DNA from: an uncultured Candidatus Woesearchaeota archaeon
Lineage (GTDB): Archaea; Nanobdellota; Nanobdellia; Woesearchaeales; B29-G15
Assembly (NCBI GenBank): GCA_903915225.1
Contig: CAIWSB010000089.1
Span: forward strand, 69,835-127,032
Direction of reading: 5' to 3'
DNA length: 57,198 nucleotides
In this document: in pieces, positions 13,741 through 22,469 of the stretch
Numbering within the stretch: the first letter of the stretch is position 1
How the letters are laid out: every line of letters begins with the position of its first letter
The notes under the pieces: generated by a model
Databases searched by the model: none
Told to the model about the DNA's origin: nothing
What the model saw: the letters and a program-made list of their open reading frames with translations, nothing else
Made by a program: the position numbers and the translations under genes

Positions 13741-16062
13741 TTACTGTGTGGTTGGAGCGCTGACACTAATTTCAGTCAGGCTTGTACCGGTCACTACCAT
13801 CTCTTTTCCGCTGAGAGCGTAGTTGCCATAGTTGGACAGCACAGTTGTTGCCTTCCTTGTGTCAAGTGCAGAGTAACCTGCAACTAACAGAGCAACATTC
13901 TGGCCGTTCTCAATTAATTTGAGTATGGCTTTGCCCTCTTGGAATCCAGCAGTACAGTCTTTGGGGCTACCCATCAACGTGTAGGCTACCTTGTTGGCAC
14001 ATGGACCACCAACAACAATTAAGTTCTGGGCAGTTGGATCGGCGATTTCGCCTGCCAATTTAGCCGCAGCGTTTATCTTGTTGGTCTCGTAGTACGTCAC
14101 AGTGTCTCCGCCAGGTGTGGTGCTGATTGTTGCACCAACAGGTGTGAAGAACATGTGGTAGCTGGTCTCCTCATTGGGGTAGTAGAAGTCTAGGTAATCA
14201 CCGTAGTTATCCTTCTCCCTCTCCATGTAGGTGCCGAACTTGGTTATGCCGTACTGGACATAGTTGTCTTCGTCGGAAGCTGTGTTCCAGTTGCCCGCGG
14301 TGGCTACATCCAATTCACCGATGGTTATGTCTTGGTCTCCATTAGCTGAGTCACCAGTTATGTTGATGTCGAACACTTGCTCAGATCCAGCAAGGAGGTC
14401 ATCAAAGTTTGTGGTGCCTTCAGTGAAGGTCATATCCCATCTGGTATTGTTGGTGTCTGGGTCGTTCCTTATCGCGATTGCGCCATCGAACTCGGTGGTT
14501 ATCGTGAGCTTCGATGTCTCGTTCAGCGTGATCCAGTCGACATTGTTGTTCATGTCGGCGATCTTGACACCAGTGTCACCAATCTCATCGTTGACTTTTA
14601 GCTTCAACTCTGAGTTGTCGGCCAGGTCCTTCAGCTTGGCGTAATCCACACTGTCTTCTGTCACAACTGAGGTCAGCTTGTAGACCTTTGTGATGTCAGT
14701 ACCCTCAGTGAGGATAAAGTACTTGCCATTTGTTATGTTTGTGGCTGCGCCTGCGAAGTCCTCATACCTTGTCACAGTTGCGCTTCCTGAGTCGCTGTGG
14801 AAGATGTCAAAGGCGTACGCTTCACCGTCCTTGTTCTTGAAGCTGAGCTTGTAGTCTCCACCGGACCTTGTCAAGGAAATCCTTGTCTTTGAGGCATCCT
14901 TCATGTCTGGGGTCATACCGCCGAAGTTCATGTTGAATGACTCAAACAATGGGTCGGTTATGCTCTCTCCAATAAACAGGTACTTGTATTGGTCGTCGTC
15001 GTTGTCTGATGGGGTGTATTTGAAGTCAATCTGGGTGAGTGCTTCAACGCCGCCTGTTATCTTAGCGGTCATCCCTGTCAGAGTGTCGCCATCGACATCA
15101 ACATCAGCATATGCGCCTCCTGCGTCCAAGGTCACTTTCTTTGACCCCACGAAGAGATCTACTGCTGCGCCGTTCACCGGTATGTTGTAGGTGAATACGT
15201 CGTTGATGTAGATTTCAGTGTCACCAACTGTCACAGAGTCACCCTTCAAAACAGACTCCTGCTTGCCGTTGATCTTCAATGTGGCTGAGTCCTTGTCTGA
15301 ATTGGCTCCAACAACCAAAATGGTTATCTTTGTGCCATCGGCCAAGGTTATTTCCTTGGTGTCGCCAACAGAAATACTCTCTGTCTTATCAGACATGTAC
15401 ATGACAATCGATGTGTCTGTTTGTTCCACAGCTGGGTCAAAGGTCCAGGTCGTGCCAGCGATTTTTATCTTCTCGTTGTCGTCAAGTGCAGATACGTTTA
15501 AGGCTGTGTCAAAGTCTACGGTCAATGTGTAGGCCTCGCCAGTTGACTGGTCCAAGTAAATCTTGGGCACTTTACCGAAAATGTCCTTGTCTGCATTTCC
15601 GAACTTCACGATATCGGCTGACGGTGCCAGCTTCTGGGTGTACTTGAAGTTATCGTTGCTCGATTCGTCCTTCACTGTCCCATCGGCCAGCAGGGTTGGC
15701 AGGTTCTCCTTCTTCAGGTTTACCTTCACTGCGTTCAATGCTTCGCCCAATGTCAAGTGGTTGCCTGACGCGATAATCTCTGCGCCAGATGAAGCACTGA
15801 CTGTGGTGGTTCCACCAACTGACACTGTCCTTGTTGTTCTAGCTGCGTACTGTAGGCTTGCTGCCAAGTCTATAGCACCAACCACATCTGAAGACACTGC
15901 TGTGTCTCCTACTACAATAGCTGCGTTAAATTTGCTGTCCTTTAGGAACATGTTGGGGTAGTCTTTCAGGTCTGCGGCCAATGCGCCCATGAAAGTGGCG
16001 CCAACAAAGGCCAAGCCTGTCCCAACTGCAGCTATTTTGCTTAATACTGCTTTGGTTCTCAT
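13741..16062 (-). CDS. S-layer protein (archaeal Methanococcales-type domains)
   Basis: A 773-residue secreted protein, probably the main cell-surface lattice protein. The N terminus is a clear signal peptide (residues 1-29, ending GALA before ADLKDYP), followed by the S-layer N domain pattern DYPNMFLKDSKFNAAIVVGD...DVVGAIDLAASLQ. The centre is acidic with many Thr/Asp beta-strand repeats, low in cysteine. The C-terminal domain has NLIVVGGPCANKVAYTLMG and ENGQNVALLVAGYSALDTRKATTVLSNY, which together form the conserved cell-wall-binding-like ending; the two cysteines there (GGPC and KDC) could bond. The gene stands alone, with its own strong promoter, an untranslated leader with GAGGTGA, and a T-rich terminator, as expected for the most abundant protein. 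Confidence 0.92.
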   Translation of the reverse strand: MRTKAVLSKIAAVGTGLAFVGATFMGALAADLKDYPNMFLKDSKFNAAIVVGDTAVSSDVVGAIDLAASLQYAARTTRTVSVGGTTTVSASSGAEIIASGNHLTLGEALNAVKVNLKKENLPTLLADGTVKDESSNDNFKYTQKLAPSADIVKFGNADKDIFGKVPKIYLDQSTGEAYTLTVDFDTALNVSALDDNEKIKIAGTTWTFDPAVEQTDTSIVMYMSDKTESISVGDTKEITLADGTKITILVVGANSDKDSATLKINGKQESVLKGDSVTVGDTEIYINDVFTYNIPVNGAAVDLFVGSKKVTLDAGGAYADVDVDGDTLTGMTAKITGGVEALTQIDFKYTPSDNDDDQYKYLFIGESITDPLFESFNMNFGGMTPDMKDASKTRISLTRSGGDYKLSFKNKDGEAYAFDIFHSDSGSATVTRYEDFAGAATNITNGKYFILTEGTDITKVYKLTSVVTEDSVDYAKLKDLADNSELKLKVNDEIGDTGVKIADMNNNVDWITLNETSKLTITTEFDGAIAIRNDPDTNNTRWDMTFTEGTTNFDDLLAGSEQVFDINITGDSANGDQDITIGELDVATAGNWNTASDEDNYVQYGITKFGTYMEREKDNYGDYLDFYYPNEETSYHMFFTPVGATISTTPGGDTVTYYETNKINAAAKLAGEIADPTAQNLIVVGGPCANKVAYTLMGSPKDCTAGFQEGKAILKLIENGQNVALLVAGYSALDTRKATTVLSNYGNYALSGKEMVVTGTSLTEISVSAPTTQ

Positions 16063-16436
16063 AGCCTATTTTCACCTCGTCTCTATTTATTCGGCTATCT
16101 TAGTAAAGGCGTACAGAAAGGCTCTTAGAACAACCCTTAACTCGAGTGTTATTTATAAATCTTTCGTTGACGACAACTGGATTCAAAACTACTGGGGAGT
16201 GGTTATATAGTTAATATATATGTATATAATATAGAGAACCAATTGGGCACCAATGGAGTTAAAATACATCCTTTCTCGAGGGCAGCAACAATAATGGCGG
16301 CCATCGGAGCTATCGCTCCTCCCGAGGCACCCCGCTGGGGCCATCCCTTACCTCGGCGGCGCCATTGTTGCTGCATCGAAAGCAATGTCTCTTTCAGCAA
16401 AAGCTTTTAATAGAATAGCCTCTTCCGACGCCTGGG
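16063..16436. promoter_or_regulatory. Intergenic region with S-layer promoter, second TATA cluster and RDD promoter
   Basis: This 374-base gap holds, from left to right: the S-layer Shine-Dalgarno (GAGGTGA on the minus strand, about 16073-16079, spaced about 10 bases from the ATG); a strong S-layer TATA (GATTTATAAATA on the minus strand, about 16151-16163), giving a leader of roughly 65 bases; an AT-only stretch (about 16204-16234) that reads as TATA on both strands; the structured element at 16282-16374; and a TATA-like box (AGCTTTTAATAGA, about 16400-16412) about 30 bases before the RDD gene. Confidence 0.6.
16282..16374 (+). repeat. Structured element, copy 1 (three-way junction with bulged closing stem)
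   Basis: A 15-bp closing stem pairs 16282-16299 with 16360-16374, interrupted only by a 3-base TAA bulge in the left arm. Inside lie a perfect hairpin (GGAGC at 16306-16310 with GCTCC at 16315-16319) and a larger one (CCGAGG at 16322-16327 with CCTCGG at 16351-16356, enclosing CCCC/GGGG at 16330-16340). A second copy with the same closing stem and bulge is at 47467-47592. The strand shown is that with the bulge in the 5' arm; the real transcript direction is not known, though an AT-rich TATA-like stretch lies about 50-75 bases to the left. Confidence 0.7.
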
Positions 16437-16928
16437 ATGGCAAAACAGCTCGTTGTGAAGAATAAACTGGTGAAAGCAAAGGCATTGAAACGCCTTATGG
16501 CCTTCCTGGTGGACATAATCCTGCTCAACTTCATAGTTGCTGCCCCATTCAGGGGTTTACTTTCCGGGATGATGCCCGAGGGGGATTTCAGCCAGGTCTT
16601 TAATGCGCTCAGCAGCAACCCGAATTTGGTCTATCAGTTTAATTTAATTTACATAATTATAGGGGTGCTGGCATTTATTTATTTTACATTATCCGAATAC
16701 AAGTTCCAGCAATCACTAGGCAAGATGCTATTCGGGCTTTACGTTGTCGGAACTGAAAAGCGCCCGTCATTGCTGCAAGTGGCAATACGAAACCTCTTCC
16801 TCGTGCCTGTTTTCCCGTTCATACTCCTTGTGATAATTGACCCAATCCTCCTGCTGTTCACTCACCGGAGACTATCAGACTTCATCGCCAAAACGGATGT
16901 GGTGGAATATGAAAAAAGAATATACTAG
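16437..16928 (+). CDS. RDD-family membrane protein
   Basis: 163 residues with the family start KRLMAFLVDIILLNFIV (the R and D of the RDD motif), a second hydrophobic segment around residues 65-85 and the conserved QSLGKMLFGLYVV line, then LFLVPVFPFILLVIIDPILLLF as third segment and RRLSDFIAKTDVV at the end. RDD proteins are small membrane proteins, some linked to ion exchange. The 3' end overlaps the SppA gene by 20 bases, so the two are co-translated. The start follows a TATA-like box by about 30 bases. Confidence 0.9.
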   Translation: MAKQLVVKNKLVKAKALKRLMAFLVDIILLNFIVAAPFRGLLSGMMPEGDFSQVFNALSSNPNLVYQFNLIYIIIGVLAFIYFTLSEYKFQQSLGKMLFGLYVVGTEKRPSLLQVAIRNLFLVPVFPFILLVIIDPILLLFTHRRLSDFIAKTDVVEYEKRIY

Positions 16929-17829
16929 TGGCTCCAGATGGAGATTCATGATTTATCTGCTTGTTGGACTTTTCATCCTCAGCTACATAGGTGCCGGTAT
17001 CCTTGGCTCTGGTAGCAGTCAGCTCTCTGGCAACGTGGCTGTTATTCAAATCTACGGAACAATTGGCTCAGGGGATTCATGGCTTGAGCAGACAGTAAAC
17101 CCTGCTGACACAATTCCTTTGATTGAGCGTGCTGCAAAGTCACCTCAGATAAAGGCTGTGATTCTGGACATAAATTCAGGAGGCGGGGCACCGGTTGCAT
17201 CTGAGTCCATTGTTAATGCTGTAAAAGCCATCAACAAAACAACAGTGGCTGTAATTGGCGATGTGGGCGCGTCCGGAGCGTACTGGATTGCCAGTGCAAC
17301 CAATCGGATAATTGCCAGCAAGTTCTCTGTTGTGGGGAGCATAGGCGTAATTGGTTCTTACATTGACTATTCCGGCCTGCTGGCGAAGTACAACATTACC
17401 TATCAAAGATTTGTGGGGGGGGAATTGAAGGACATTGGCGTGCCTTACCGAGAGCCCACTACACGCGAGAAGGCAATTCTGCAGGCTCGTGTTGACGCTA
17501 TGCAGGCCCAGTTCATGGAAGAGATACGTCTTAACAGGAACCTGAGTGAATGGCAGGTCGCGGAGCTTTCCAGCGCTCTGTTCTATACAGGCGATGATGC
17601 TAAAAGGCTAGGTCTCGTGGACGATTTTGGGGGCATGGGTACGGCAGAGGCATACCTCAAAAAACAGCTAAACACAACTAACATTCAGCTGGTTACGCTA
17701 ACAAACAAAAAGAGCCTAATAGAAAGCCTTTCGCAGCTGTCCTCAAATTGGGCATTCCATTTAGGCCGCGGGGTTGGCACAGCTCTTGCGAACCTCAAGA
17801 TAGACCCGAAAATCAGCTTTGGGTCTTGA
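16909..17829 (+). CDS. sppA: Signal peptide peptidase SppA-like serine protease
   Basis: 306 residues of the ClpP/crotonase-like SppA family, which cut remnant signal peptides or membrane peptides at the membrane. An N-terminal anchor (about residues 14-32) is followed by VAVIQIYGTIGSG, the oxyanion loop ILDINSGGGAP, the probable nucleophile serine in GDVGASGAYWIASA, and SVVGSIGVIGSY. A lysine in GGELKDIG is the best candidate partner base; I could not settle it by eye. The start at 16909 is chosen because GGTGG precedes it; the longer frame would lie fully inside the RDD gene. It overlaps the convergent ZPR1 gene by 17 bases. Confidence 0.9.
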   Translation: MKKEYTSGSRWRFMIYLLVGLFILSYIGAGILGSGSSQLSGNVAVIQIYGTIGSGDSWLEQTVNPADTIPLIERAAKSPQIKAVILDINSGGGAPVASESIVNAVKAINKTTVAVIGDVGASGAYWIASATNRIIASKFSVVGSIGVIGSYIDYSGLLAKYNITYQRFVGGELKDIGVPYREPTTREKAILQARVDAMQAQFMEEIRLNRNLSEWQVAELSSALFYTGDDAKRLGLVDDFGGMGTAEAYLKKQLNTTNIQLVTLTNKKSLIESLSQLSSNWAFHLGRGVGTALANLKIDPKISFGS

Positions 17830-18337
17830 GCTTGGTTTTAACAGCTTTGTCTGAAATAATTGCAGAATTTCCCGATGGGTCTTCTATTATTATCTTAAGC
17901 TTCTCGCTCCCCACCAAAGCGCGGTTCAATTTCTTGAGCAGCTTCCAGCCCTCTTTCTTAACCTCGGGATCCTCCTCATCCTCAATACTGGCATCTATCC
18001 TGTCCTTAACCTGTGTAAGGAGCCCCTCAACATTGGTTATGTAACCCTCGGAATCAGGCCCGGGAATTATCTCTGTGATGAATGGGATTTTCACATAACC
18101 CTCTGAAGATTTGATAATGCGCACGTTTAGGTCCTCTTCGCTCTCAACTGTGAATGTCCACTTCACTGGCTCTTGAGTCTCAGCTGCCTCTATATCTGCC
18201 TTCTTGAAACCGCAGCCGTCGCACTGCATAGAGAAGATGAACACCTTACCAAAATAGGGGATGTCCTGCGCGTCTTCAGTCAACGTGCACGAAGGCTTGT
18301 GACACATCGGGCACGGTTGACCCTCAATCCTTTCCAT
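17813..18337 (-). CDS. ZPR1-type zinc finger protein
   Basis: 174 residues, one copy of the module that eukaryotic ZPR1 carries twice. The zinc finger has C9 and C12 in QPCPMCHKP and C39 and C42 in MQCDGCGFKKADIE. The beta-helical A domain follows with VKIPFITEIIPGPDSEGYITNVEGLL and the helix KKLNRALVG. Eukaryotic ZPR1 acts as a chaperone for eEF1A; the archaeal role is probably related to translation. A TATA-like box (AAAATTTTTAAGC on the minus strand, about 18360-18372) precedes it. Confidence 0.9.
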   Translation of the reverse strand: MERIEGQPCPMCHKPSCTLTEDAQDIPYFGKVFIFSMQCDGCGFKKADIEAAETQEPVKWTFTVESEEDLNVRIIKSSEGYVKIPFITEIIPGPDSEGYITNVEGLLTQVKDRIDASIEDEEDPEVKKEGWKLLKKLNRALVGSEKLKIIIEDPSGNSAIISDKAVKTKLKTQS

Positions 18338-18431
18338 GGGGGGAGAGGGGTAGAGTCCGCTTAAAAATTTTATTGTTTTGAAGTTGATATGTCTGCGGAA
18401 AAATGTGTTAATTAAGAACGTAGTACGGATA

Positions 18432-21400
18432 CTACGACATTACCGGCAGTGTAGTTCTTTGCAGCTTTATAGTCTTGGGGTTGGCCGGGTACCTTGTTAT
18501 CAGGCCGGTGGCATCCCTTGCTAAGAATTGTATGGATACAAGCTTTATGTCGTTACCACCCATGTCTGGCTGCCATGTGAAACCCTTAATATCAGATGCT
18601 GCACCAGAACCAGCAGGCACCTCAACCCCGTCAACCAACAGTTTCAGTTCAACTGTGCTGTCATCCTCAACCAAAATCTCAGTGAAATCCACCTTGTTGT
18701 CTGGCATGAGCACAAGCTCTTCGTTCCCCAGTGTGTTTAGTTCTTTAGATATCCTAAGAAGCCTAGTTTCATCTATGTCTTTCTGATAAAGCCTCACGCT
18801 GATGCGCCTAATCTTTGGCGCAGCCTGATCGCAGGCTTTGGTGGCAATGTATCCATTGCAGCAATACTTACCAGAGGCATCTGTGCCTAGGGGATTAAAC
18901 ACAACCTTTGTGCTTGTTGAATCCTGGCACCAGCAGACTCCTGTGTTTGAACTAATTGCCCCGTTCACGCACTGGGGCTCTGCTTGCCCCTCACCTGAGC
19001 AGGCAACTGGAATGCTCAGCCTGAAGAACTGGGGCTTATCCTCATATACGAGGACTTCATTATCCGCTTGCAAGCCTCCGGTCTCATTATCCTTAACCTT
19101 GGTGAGTGCAATTATCAAATCCCATTTTGCCGGGTGATTCATGTCATACTTTGAGCATTCTGTTCCGAAGGGCTCTGCAGTCACTGTCGGCCAGAGCTCG
19201 CTGAAATCCTCAAGCTTGAATGTGCCTGTGTTCTGCAGGAACACAGTGTTTTGTGAAACCTGCTGGCCCTTGTGATCAGTCACAACCACATTGAGGGCCT
19301 TGGGCACAGTTTTACCTTCTGGCATTTCAACCCCAATCTCGCCTTGCAACTTGAGCACGTCCCCTGGCTGGAAGGCAACTGTTGGAGCAGTGGGAGTGCC
19401 AATGAAGAACGCAACACCGTCACCTGTCAAGATGACCTGGCAGCGGTACTCTTTGAACACGGATGAGAATGTGCAGTAGTTTGGAGGGGTTGCACCTGCG
19501 ACAGAAATCTTTTTCACAGCACGCCCTGTGCTTTGCACGCCGTTGTTGTCTGTCCAGGTCCATTCCAATATTGCCTTATCAAACCTAAGGCCTTCTGTTA
19601 TCTTTACATATTTCTCCTCGTTTGCAAACTGGCCTGCTGTGAGGCTTCCTGTGGCAATTGACTTTGTGACCTGCTCGCCGCGGGCAAAGCAATCACACGC
19701 ACCGGGTGTATCTGTATTACCCTCATCAGCGCAGCTCAGGTCATTTGAGCACACAAGCTTGAGCTCATAGGTGAGGTCTGCACCTGCATTCAGGGCATAT
19801 GCAACATGGTACATGAAGGTTGCCCAGCCCTGCTGAAATGGATTGCTGGTGAGGAATCTCCGTGATGCTGGTGCAACAAGCCCCTCACTCGCGAGCACAG
19901 GCATTCCCACATCCGCACTGAACATCGCATTCAAATCAAATGAGGCCATGTCGCCTGTAAAGAAGGCTAAGCATGCACCGTGTATCAGCTTGCGCTGGTT
20001 GAACATTGTGTCAAACATAGCTGTCTCGCCGTATCTGCTGGAGACTGAATCTGAAACTGAGTTGGCTGCATCTGCAACCTTGGCAGCTGCGTCCAAGATT
20101 CCGAGATCAAATCTACCATTCTGGCTCCCCGCAGTAAGCCCTCCGCCAAGGCATCTCACTGAGTCCCATATGAAGTCGCAGACATACTGGCTAAGCACAG
20201 CCTTGCAGACACCCGGCGTGCCAGTTCCATTGACCTGAATCATCTGGAGGCACTGCTGAACCGCACCCAAGATTTGCTCCCAATGGCTAATGTAGCCTGA
20301 GAGCGCAGGGAGGCAGCCTCCTGTCAAGGCTTCGTACGGACCGGCAGTTGGATCAAAAACATATTCCTTGGTTTTATCGCTCCCATCTCCCATCAGTTGG
20401 AGTATCTGAGGAGGTATCTGATCTGAAGGCAGTGGCTCGCTTGAGATCACATATTCAGCCCCGGCAACAGTCACCTTCTTGCCTTCACGGTCAGCTGACA
20501 ATATTGACACAACCTGCCAAACCTGCACATCGCCCTGGTCATCTGGGCCAATGTAATAATCCTGTTGGTTAACCCTCACAATCTGCCCGGGGAAGCCCTT
20601 CTCAGCAGGGCAGAATGAGTTGCTCTCCATTACAATTTTATTAATATCATTCAAGGCAGATGACTTCAATGTGTCAGTGGCCATGCCCCACTCATCCACG
20701 AATAAGCCTGCTGTATTCCATGCGTCCTTGTACTCTTGTTCGCAGGCGGCATTTGACTCCCCCAAAACCTTGCACCTGCTCTCCTGTTTTGTGAGCGAGT
20801 CCACATATGTCTGGGCGTGCTTCTCAAGTGTTGGAACACTGGGGCAGAAAAGCCTGTCGCAGAGCCAGTTGCGGGTTATTTCTGATTTTTTCACAGACCA
20901 AATTGAATCCAGGCATGACTGGCAACCATCGGGTTCAGTGCAGGTTTTCAGGCCCTGATAATATGCCTGCTCAGCTTCGGTCTTGCCGCTTGTGCATGCA
21001 GCTATCATGGTGTATCTTGTTATGAGGTCATAAACAGCAGTGCCCGCGCATCCCCATATGGTTGCGGTCTTGACCAAATCAATCGGGGCCTGCACTGAAT
21101 CCAGCACAGAAATTGTGCCGTTGATGAAATTAATAGTTTTGTTAATCATTGCATTGGGTTTGTAGAAATCCATCAAAGCCTTGTCCACCATTAAGGTGAA
21201 GTCCATGCACTGTTCCTGTACTTCTGGCTTCGACTCGCCACCCAGCTCTCTTGTGTATTGAATGCGGAGCATCAGAGGCAGTTTTATCCATGTCCTATTG
21301 CTGAGCTGCTGCCTGGTGCCGTACCAGGGCGCCAGGTTTACCAGGAAATAGCACTGCGAACGATCTTCTGAGCACTGCGCTACCGAGGTTGAGAACAGTT

Positions 21401-22469
21401 CCTCATCATACCTGTCACGTTTTTCCTGGCTCATCTGTGGCTGGACTGTCAGAGATGGCTCGGCCTGCATATAGGCATTCTGGCCCCCACCAGCATAGCT
21501 AAAGTCCATCCTAAATCCAAACTGAGCCATGCCGTTCATTAGATGGTCCGGAATTATTACGTCTGGCGTGAGATCATATAAGCGCGTTGAATAGCCTGAG
21601 CCAGAGCCGCACTTGACATAGGAGATTGAGCCGTTTACTAGTAGATCAATCCTGCCGTAAGTATCTTTTGAAAATATCTCCACCCCATTGATGCCGTTTT
21701 CTAAAGAGGTGTCCAGAATTATATTTATGTTGAAAAGCCCATCTGCATTGGCCTTGCCTGTGAATTTCTTTCCTGAAACATCCACTGTAATGGCCACATT
21801 GGGCTTGCTGACCTTGCCCTTGAGCACCTGCGCGGACTCTGAGCTGTAGTCCAGTGCAGCAAGATTAGTCTCCAATATCAGAGTTGGCTCAGGGTCTGCC
21901 TTCACGGAGACTGATTTCTCTGCCTTGTTGCCGGCACCATCTGTGGCCTTGAGCAGGATTGTATTCTGGCCATCCTGAAGCTGGATTGAAACTGTAAATG
22001 TACCATTCCCAGTAATATTCCCTGTCGAGTTCCCGTTCAAAATTACCTCAATTGTGGACTCCTCGCTCACGGTCACAACCAAGTCCAATGTGGAATTGAA
22101 GGTCATACTTGGTACTGTGCCGAAGGTTAAAACTGGTGGGGTGGTATCGGGCACAACTAGCGTGAAACTGCCATCCTGCGATGCACAGCCATCATCATTG
22201 CAGGATGTGGCACTAAACATGTACTCGGTGTTCTCAGTAATCTGGGTTAGATATATAAGATGGCCAACTGTCCGCAGCTGCCTTGCTTCATGCAAATTCA
22301 GCTCACCAATTCCGTAGTCCAGCTGGGAATCTGCAGCCACATCAGTCTCCCATGAAACCTTCACAAAGGTGGGTTGGAGCTCTGTGTTGAGGTTTGAGAT
22401 TATGGGCGCAGCTGCACCTGCCATTGGCACCAGCACCAACAGCAGCAACACTAGCCCAAGCTTTTTCAT
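18432..22469 (-). CDS. Giant secreted protein with FN3/Ig-like N-terminal domains and Cys-rich C-terminal region
   Basis: 1345 residues. A signal peptide (1-20, ending AGAAAP) leads to a fibronectin type III-like domain (about 22-105), then Ig-like domains with the bacterial-style line ...DGQNTILLKATDGAGNKAEKSVSV (about 110-190) and another to about 285. The middle and C-terminal parts are long, helical or mixed, and cysteine-rich, with patterns such as GCLPALSGYISHWEQILG, QQCLQMIQV and GTPGVCKAVLS. The 1088-residue gene at 26572-29838 has a matching region (CLPGIMDNLKQFSNIQC ... CLQEASKMGIPSLYC), so the two are paralogs. It overlaps the preceding prepilin-like gene by 4 bases and is the last gene of the envelope operon. 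It probably forms part of a surface structure exported by the pilus-like system; no enzyme motif is visible. Confidence 0.75.
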   Translation of the reverse strand: MKKLGLVLLLLVLVPMAGAAAPIISNLNTELQPTFVKVSWETDVAADSQLDYGIGELNLHEARQLRTVGHLIYLTQITENTEYMFSATSCNDDGCASQDGSFTLVVPDTTPPVLTFGTVPSMTFNSTLDLVVTVSEESTIEVILNGNSTGNITGNGTFTVSIQLQDGQNTILLKATDGAGNKAEKSVSVKADPEPTLILETNLAALDYSSESAQVLKGKVSKPNVAITVDVSGKKFTGKANADGLFNINIILDTSLENGINGVEIFSKDTYGRIDLLVNGSISYVKCGSGSGYSTRLYDLTPDVIIPDHLMNGMAQFGFRMDFSYAGGGQNAYMQAEPSLTVQPQMSQEKRDRYDEELFSTSVAQCSEDRSQCYFLVNLAPWYGTRQQLSNRTWIKLPLMLRIQYTRELGGESKPEVQEQCMDFTLMVDKALMDFYKPNAMINKTINFINGTISVLDSVQAPIDLVKTATIWGCAGTAVYDLITRYTMIAACTSGKTEAEQAYYQGLKTCTEPDGCQSCLDSIWSVKKSEITRNWLCDRLFCPSVPTLEKHAQTYVDSLTKQESRCKVLGESNAACEQEYKDAWNTAGLFVDEWGMATDTLKSSALNDINKIVMESNSFCPAEKGFPGQIVRVNQQDYYIGPDDQGDVQVWQVVSILSADREGKKVTVAGAEYVISSEPLPSDQIPPQILQLMGDGSDKTKEYVFDPTAGPYEALTGGCLPALSGYISHWEQILGAVQQCLQMIQVNGTGTPGVCKAVLSQYVCDFIWDSVRCLGGGLTAGSQNGRFDLGILDAAAKVADAANSVSDSVSSRYGETAMFDTMFNQRKLIHGACLAFFTGDMASFDLNAMFSADVGMPVLASEGLVAPASRRFLTSNPFQQGWATFMYHVAYALNAGADLTYELKLVCSNDLSCADEGNTDTPGACDCFARGEQVTKSIATGSLTAGQFANEEKYVKITEGLRFDKAILEWTWTDNNGVQSTGRAVKKISVAGATPPNYCTFSSVFKEYRCQVILTGDGVAFFIGTPTAPTVAFQPGDVLKLQGEIGVEMPEGKTVPKALNVVVTDHKGQQVSQNTVFLQNTGTFKLEDFSELWPTVTAEPFGTECSKYDMNHPAKWDLIIALTKVKDNETGGLQADNEVLVYEDKPQFFRLSIPVACSGEGQAEPQCVNGAISSNTGVCWCQDSTSTKVVFNPLGTDASGKYCCNGYIATKACDQAAPKIRRISVRLYQKDIDETRLLRISKELNTLGNEELVLMPDNKVDFTEILVEDDSTVELKLLVDGVEVPAGSGAASDIKGFTWQPDMGGNDIKLVSIQFLARDATGLITRYPANPKTIKLQRTTLPVMS

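Noticed and set aside
13741-16062. Several plus-strand open frames opposite the S-layer gene
   Set aside because: They mirror codon bias of a highly expressed gene and have no start signals or recognisable domains.
16282-16374. Integron attC-like recombination site (imperfect palindrome with extrahelical bases)
   Set aside because: No R-box core sites of the GTT/AAC kind, the two copies are 31 kb apart, no cassette spacing and no integrase in the window.
16282-16374. tRNA, SRP RNA or RNase P RNA in the structured element
   Set aside because: No anticodon arm or T-loop sequence, and too short and lacking the conserved cores of SRP or RNase P RNA.
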